Below, one piece after another: positions 58,329-64,000 of a stretch of DNA of 64,000 nucleotides. This DNA comes from Cavia porcellus (taxonomy: Eukaryota > Chordata > Mammalia > Rodentia > Caviidae). The position numbers and the translations under genes were made by a program. The first letter of the stretch is position 1, and each line of letters starts with the position of its first letter. The stretch covers positions 32,930,767 to 32,994,766 of the forward strand of contig NW_026947509.1 in the NCBI RefSeq assembly GCF_034190915.1, read 5' to 3'. The notes below the pieces were generated by a model. That model made no database searches, was not told the DNA's origin, and saw nothing but the letters and a program-made list of their open reading frames with translations.

Positions 58329-61300
58329 AAAAAGCGGGGGTAGCTATTCCATTTGCAGAAAATGTGAACTTCAAACCAATAATGATCAGAAGAGATAAAG
58401 AAGGTCATTACATACTGGTTAGGGGAAAACTTTGAGAGGAAGAGATAACAATCTTAAATATATATGCACTAAATTCCAGAGCATCCTGTTATATAGAACA
58501 AGTATTAACAGAAATGAAAAACCAAATTAGCAGTAAAGCAATTATAACAGGATACATTAACACACCATTGACACCAAAGGACAGATCAACTAACAGAAAA
58601 TCAGCAAAGAAATAACAGAACTGAAACACACATGTGAACAAATGGATTTGATAGACATATACAGTGTTCCATCCAACAACATCAGAATACACATTCTTCT
58701 CAGCAGTACATGGATCATTCTCTAAAACAGACCATATATTAGCTCAAAGAACATATTTAAATAAATGCAAAAGAGTGGAAATTATCCCCTGCATGTTATT
58801 GGATCATAGTGCCATGAAATTAGAAGTTAATGATAAAAGGTACTGCAAAAATACCACAAATACATGGAAACTGAGTAACACACTCTTGAGTAATCAGTGG
58901 GTCAGAGAAGAAATTAAAGAAGAAATTAATCAATACCTATAAGCAAATGAAAATACAAATACAATTTACTGGAATCTGTGGGATGCAATGAAAGCTGTCT
59001 TCAGAGGAAAATTTATGGCACTGATTTCCCATATCAGGAAAACAGAACGAATACAAATAAATAACCTGATGTTAGACCTCAAACATCTAGAAAAAGAAGA
59101 GCAAGTCAAGCCCAAAGCCAAAAGAAGAGAGTAAATTATAAAAATCAGAGCAGAAATTAATGCAATTGAGACTAAGAAAACAATCCAAAGAATCAATAAA
59201 TCAAAGAGTTGGTTCTTTGAAAGAATAAATTAAATTGATAAGCCCTTAGCCAACTTCATTTGAAAAAGGGCGAAAAAAAGCTCAAATTCATGCAGTAAGG
59301 AATGAAAAAGGTGAAATCACTTCAGACTCTGTGGAAATACAGATCATCAACACTTATTTCAAAAACCTCTAATCTCATAGGTTTCATAACACAGAAGAAA
59401 TGGACAAATTACTAGAAACATATGAACTACCAAAGCTGGGTCAAGAAGATGTAAAACTGCTGAATAATCCAATTTTTATTAATGAAATTGAACATGTAAT
59501 TAAGTCCCTACCTACAAAGAGCCCAAGCCCAGATGGATTCGCTGTGGAATTCTATAAGAAGTACAAAGAAGACTTAATGCTGACACTCTTCAAACTTTTC
59601 AATGAAATCAAAAGGAAGCTATTCTTCCTAAGTCATTCCTGGAAGCAAGTATTACTCTAGTACCAAAACCTGAGAAAGACCCAACTAAAAAAGAGAACTA
59701 CAAACCAATCTACCTAATGAACACACATGCAAAAATCCTCAATAAAATATTGGCAAACAGGATGCAACAAATCATCAAGAAGATTATACACCATGACCAA
59801 GTGGGATTCATCCAGGCATGCAGGGATGATTCAACATATGTAAGTCAATAAATAAGTCAATATACCATATCAATAAAGCCAAAAGTAAGAATCACATGAT
59901 CATCTCTATAGATGCAAAAAAAGCTTTTGATAAGGTCCAACACTCGGTCATGCTAAGAACCTTACAGAAAATTGGAATAGATGGTCTTTACCTCAATATG
60001 ATAAAGGCCATCTACGACAAACCAACAGCCAACATCATATTAAATGGTCAAAAAGTTCACTTTACTGTAAAAATCAGGCACAAGACAAGGATGTCCCTTA
60101 TCACCACTCCTATTTAACATAGTACTGGAAATACTAGCCAGAGCTATTAGACAAGAGAGAGAAATAAAAGGGGTTAAAGATAGGAAAAGAGGAAGTTAAA
60201 TTATCATTATTTGCAGATAACATGATACTCTACATAAAAGACCCTCAAAACTCCATTGAAAGTCTCCTAGATATAATAAATAAATTCAGCAATGTAGCTG
60301 GATACAAAATCAATACTCAAAAATCAATAGCATTTCTATACACTAATAACAGAGTCACTGAGAAAGAAATAAAAGAAGCCACACCCTTCACAATAACATC
60401 CAAAAAAACAAAATACTTAGGAATTAATCTTACAAAGTAGTAAAAATCTATACAGGAAAATTATAATGCCCTGAAAAAAGAAATTGAAGAGGATCTCAGA
60501 AAGTGGAAACACATCCCTTGCTCATGGAAAGGAAGAATAAATATCATAAAAATGGCCATTCTCCCAAAACTGTTATACAGATTCAATGCAATCCCAATGA
60601 AAATACCATCAACATACATCATAGATCTAGAGAAATCACTCTAAAATTCATCTGGAACCACAAAAGACCTAGAATAGCAAAGATGGTTCTAAGCAGCAAA
60701 GGCAAGGCAGGAGCAATCATAATCCCTGACTTGAAGTTATACTACAAAGCAACTGTAGTAAAATCAACATGATACTGGAATCAAAACAGAGCCGAAGATC
60801 AATGGAATATGTTAGAAGATACAAACACACTCACCCACCTAATCTTTGATAAAGGGGCCAAACATATTCACTGGAAGAACAACAGTCTCTTTAATAAATG
60901 GTGCTGGAAAAACTGGCTCTCCATATGCCAAAAACTAAAACTAGACCCATGCCTATCACTATGTACTAAATTAAAATCTAAATGATCAAAGATCTGAATA
61001 TTAAAACAGAAACACTAAATCTATTGGAAGACAAATTGGGTAAAAACCTTGAAGGGATAGGTAGAGAATTCATGAACAAGAATCAAACCACACGGGAAAT
61101 ATTTCCCAGAATCAATAACTGGGATCACATCTTGTTAAAAAGTTTCTGCATGTCAAAAGAAATCTCCAGCATAGTGAAAAAGAAATCCACAAATGGAAAA
61201 AATCATAGTGAACTGTCCCTCAGACAAAGGACTTCTGTCTAAAACATAAAAAATTTTTAAAAATCAGACCCCCAAAATTCAAAGATCCAATCCAAAAATG

Positions 61301-61800
61301 GGCATCTGAGGTGAATACACAATTCTCAGATGAAGAAATCCAAATGGCAAATAAATACATGAAAAAATATTCACCATCATTACTCATTAGAGAAATGCAA
61401 ATTAAAACCACACTGAGATTCCATCTCACTCCTGAAAGAATGGCCAGGATCAAGAAAACCACCAACAACAAATGCTGGAGAGAATGTGGGGTAAAAGGAA
61501 CTCTCCTGCACTGCTGGTGGGAGTGTAGAGTGGTGAAACCACTGTGAAGGTCAGTCTGGAGATTTCTCAAAAAGCTGGGGTTGAAAGTCCCATTTGTTCC
61601 AGCTCTTCCACTTCTAGGTATATTACCAGAAGAACTGAAAACATCATACCACAGCGATATATGTGCACCCATGTTTATAGCAGCACAATTTGTAATAGCC
61701 AGATCTTGGAAACAACCTAAGTGTCCATCAACTGAGGAATGGATGAAAAAGTTGTGGTATTTGTGTATACAATGGAGTACTACTCAGCTATAAAGAATTA
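58329..61800 (+). pseudogene. ORF2 of the outer L1, remainder, heavily broken
   Basis: Aligns along its length with ORF2 at 49075-52600. Endonuclease remainder 58340-58960 ([28 protein letters not shown]), RT 59400-60440 with frameshifts ([32 protein letters not shown]; the FADD motif region reads FADN near 60210), and a Cys-rich region at 61470-61530 ([14 protein letters not shown]). At least eight stops or shifts. It differs from the young L1 by many substitutions, consistent with being the oldest layer. Confidence 0.85.
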
Positions 61801-62472
61801 TCACATTGAGATATTTATAAATAAATGGGCACAACTTGAGACCATACTCATAAGGGAAATCAAACTCATATGTATAAATACCAAATAGTCTCCCTAGTAT
61901 AAGAAATGGCAAGAGTACATAAGATTATAATATAATCATGATTCCCCATTACATTGCTTTGAAGCCTTATAATGTTCTCATTCATTAGTTGGAATGGTTT
62001 TATCCTTGTTTGTTTGATTTTATTATCTGTGATGGTATGAACAGCTATTTTGAAGAAAATAAGACATTATAACAGCCATTGTTGATTTAATATCATCTAG
62101 TTTTGAAGTCCTACCATGCTTTTGTTCTTCTGTTTCCATTGGTTCTATCATGTTGTATCTTATTGGATTTTATTATGTGTGAGAGTATAAACAAATTTGT
62201 TATGGACAATGAGATAATATAGTAGCCGTTGTTCATTTTCTGTTATTTGGTTTGGAATGCCCTGTAATACTTTCATTCTCTTTAATGATTTTATACTATT
62301 TTGTTATGTTTCATACTATTATATATGAAGGTATGTTCAACTATTTCAAAGAAAGAAACATTATGGTAGCTACTGCTAATATTGGGTTGTCTTGTGGTAA
62401 AATACTGTGTTGCTTACACTGTTCTGTTCTGATTTGTTTTATCTTTTGTCTTAATCTCTTTAAAATAAAAAA
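61801..62472 (+). other. 3' UTR of the outer L1 with ~145-bp repeats
   Basis: Units begin near 61957 ('tttgaagccttataatg'), 62101 ('tttgaagtcctaccatg'), 62250 ('tttggaatgccctgtaatac') and 62391. Each contains a 'gagagtata.aaca..ttt', 'aatgagata.tatagtagcc.ttgtt'-type core. Ends AATAAAAAAA before the TSD. Confidence 0.75.
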
Positions 62473-62488
62473 AGAAACACAGTATTTC
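62473..62488. repeat. Target-site duplication, right copy, of the outer L1
   Basis: AGAAACACAGTATTTC, identical to 31670-31685. Confidence 0.95.
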
Positions 62489-62646
62489 AAACACATGTCA
62501 TTATGTTCATGACATAAATGAGGGCAGTTTCATAAAGTTATTATCTTGCAATTGAATAAACTGAAAAAAGTATAAAACTAGAGAGAAAAATGTGACAAAT
62601 AAAATATCAAACACACTTCAATAGGGACAGAGTTTAACATCCAAAA
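62489..62646. repeat. UGT1A unit C spacer, right arm
   Basis: Matches 7656-7843 of unit A ('cttgcaattgaataaactgaaaaaag', 'gagagaaaaatgtgacaaata'), continuing the spacer interrupted at 31685. Confidence 0.75.
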
Positions 62647-62689
62647 TTAGGTAATCCTGACTATGCCAAAGGAGGGAACATATATTACA

Positions 62690-63542
62690 CAAGAGGTTTC
62701 CCCAATGACAGTTTTTCCACCAAGGACCATGCTGAGCATCGCAGGTCTGGGATAATCTGAAATATGATCCATGTGTAACAACCAAATTGATGTGCTGCTG
62801 AAGAGGTCATATGTTTTGACAGGTGTTCTGAGAATTTCAGAGGCAATTTCTATGGAATTTTTTATGAAAAATACAGGCAAACTAAACAATCCTAAAAATA
62901 AAAAATATGGTTCTGTATTCTCTCCTTGAAAGTCATATCCAAATATGCCAGAAAAATATAGAGACAGAAGAAAGAAGAGCAGGCACTGCATAACTTTTTC
63001 AAGATACTAGCAACAACAACAAAAAATGCTCCTCTGGCAAAGACCACAAAAGGGAGTGAAAATATTTGGCAACAATTAAATCACACACATCAAAAGGATC
63101 CGGACACACCACATCAAAACAATTCTCAAGTATTCCACTAATTTCTTATCTTTAAACAAACTCCAACACTGTGAAAAAATGATGCCATAAAAACCTTTGG
63201 GTGAACTGGGCACTAGAGAAAACATACTGTACACTATTCCGGAGTTTTTCATTGAGTGTTAACAGAAACCTTTAACTCGAGGTACAAATCCTCCACAGTG
63301 AAAGAAGTTGGATAAGTCTTTACTGTGAAGTTCAGTGATGGTCCCAGTTGCCAACTGTCCTCTGGCATAACCGCGACCACTTTGTGTCCTCTACGGGTAA
63401 GTTTCTTCACCACCAAGCACAGGGTGAATTGGTGGCCCCCGTCCATGGGCACCACCAGCAGCCTGCCTGCCTGGGCAAGACTGGATGCCAGCAGCAGACA
63501 CAGGCACAGAGGGAGGGGGTCCAAACAACAAGCTGGAGCCAT
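62690..63542 (-). pseudogene. UGT1A first exon C, pseudogene
   Basis: The N-terminal frame starts at ATG (complement of 63540-63542) with an intact signal peptide and [15 protein letters not shown] (family catalytic His retained) to about codon 95, where a stop follows (near 63249). Minus-strand remnants of the middle (FDVCDLIVAKYF-like) are in shifted frames around 63000-63200. The end, 62690-62890, recovers the frame (EIASEILRTPVKTYDLFS, SIWLLHMDHISDYPRPAM). The donor region has lost the CCAAGGTACG segment. It is about 34 kb upstream of exon B because of the nested insertion. Confidence 0.88.
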
Positions 63543-64000
63543 GAGGACTGCAGCCCAGAGCCACCCAGCTGCTTGGACTCTTGGCTCCTATAATGCAGTA
63601 TGTGGAGAAATGACAGGCATGAAACCATAGCACAGAACTGGTGGGGTTTCATACACTAATGAATAAAGTTATACTTACTGAAAATGATTTACTCAGACCA
63701 ACATAATTAACTAACAAGAATTTTTGCCTTTACCTACTTTGTTCTCCTGACAAAACAAACTTACAAGCTTTGTACTAGGGAGATCCCTGTCCCCTCCTGA
63801 AATATGTCTTTAGAAATAGAGCTACTAAACAATATATTTGGACTTGCAGAACTCAGAAAAACAAAAGGTAAAGTACATTTGCACAAAGTTTCCGTAACTG
63901 GAGAGTGTAAAAAGGACACAAGATTTACTCTTCATATTACAAAGCCTTCCTGGTCAGAAAAAAATTTTCAATTCAGCTTACAAGAAAATACTAAACGAAC
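63543..64000. other. Upstream region of pseudo-exon C
   Basis: 'aggactgcagcccagagccacccagctgct' matches the 5' flank of exon A base for base. A GTTAATTAT HNF1-like half-site lies on the minus strand near 63698-63710. No other feature seen to the window end. Confidence 0.5.

Overview
The window is mammalian, most likely rodent, genomic DNA. Three first exons of a UGT1A-type UDP-glucuronosyltransferase cluster are read on the minus strand. The repeats include tRNA-derived ID-like SINEs, B1-like monomers, B1/ID composites, long-lived LINE-1 and a class II endogenous retrovirus. The ID and B1 types argue for a rodent, probably not a mouse or rat; the species cannot be fixed from sequence alone. 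There are no bacterial-style operons.

UGT1A part (about 1-31685 and 62489-64000): tandemly duplicated units of several kb, each with a first exon followed downstream by AT-rich, CA-containing sequence. Exon A (7898-8749) is intact, 284 codons, ending at a consensus splice donor. Exon B (about 28978-29575) and exon C (about 62690-63542) are broken. The shared exons 2-5 would lie left of base 1. Between the units are ancient L1 fragments, SINEs, a solo LTR inside a 43-bp minisatellite, an orphan array of L1 promoter monomers, an antisense ORF1-only LINE and two short ORF-less retroposons.

Retroelement nest (31686-62472): one L1 insertion, flanked by a perfect 16-bp target-site duplication, has grown to 30.8 kb by insertions into insertions. 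The outer L1 took a 391-bp L1 tail, a 2.7-kb ORF1-only element (33427-36163) and a second ORF1-only element (36561-58328). The second was entered by a third ORF1-only element (37636-56128), whose 5' end carries a spliced-looking KRAB-A box fragment and about 67-bp promoter monomers. That element was entered by a betaretrovirus-like provirus (41049-55691, LTRs about 98% identical, 6-bp TSD). The provirus env was in turn split by a nearly intact 6.6-kb L1 (47129-53728). Each junction is supported by a TSD readable in the sequence, so the order of events is fixed.

The main novelty is an L1-derived ecosystem. It holds full L1s, ORF1-only elements without reverse transcriptase (HAL1-like) and ORF-less elements sharing L1-type 3' repeats, with at least four unrelated 5' promoter architectures. 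The provirus keeps an open gag and nearly open pol but carries several defects in pro, pol and env.
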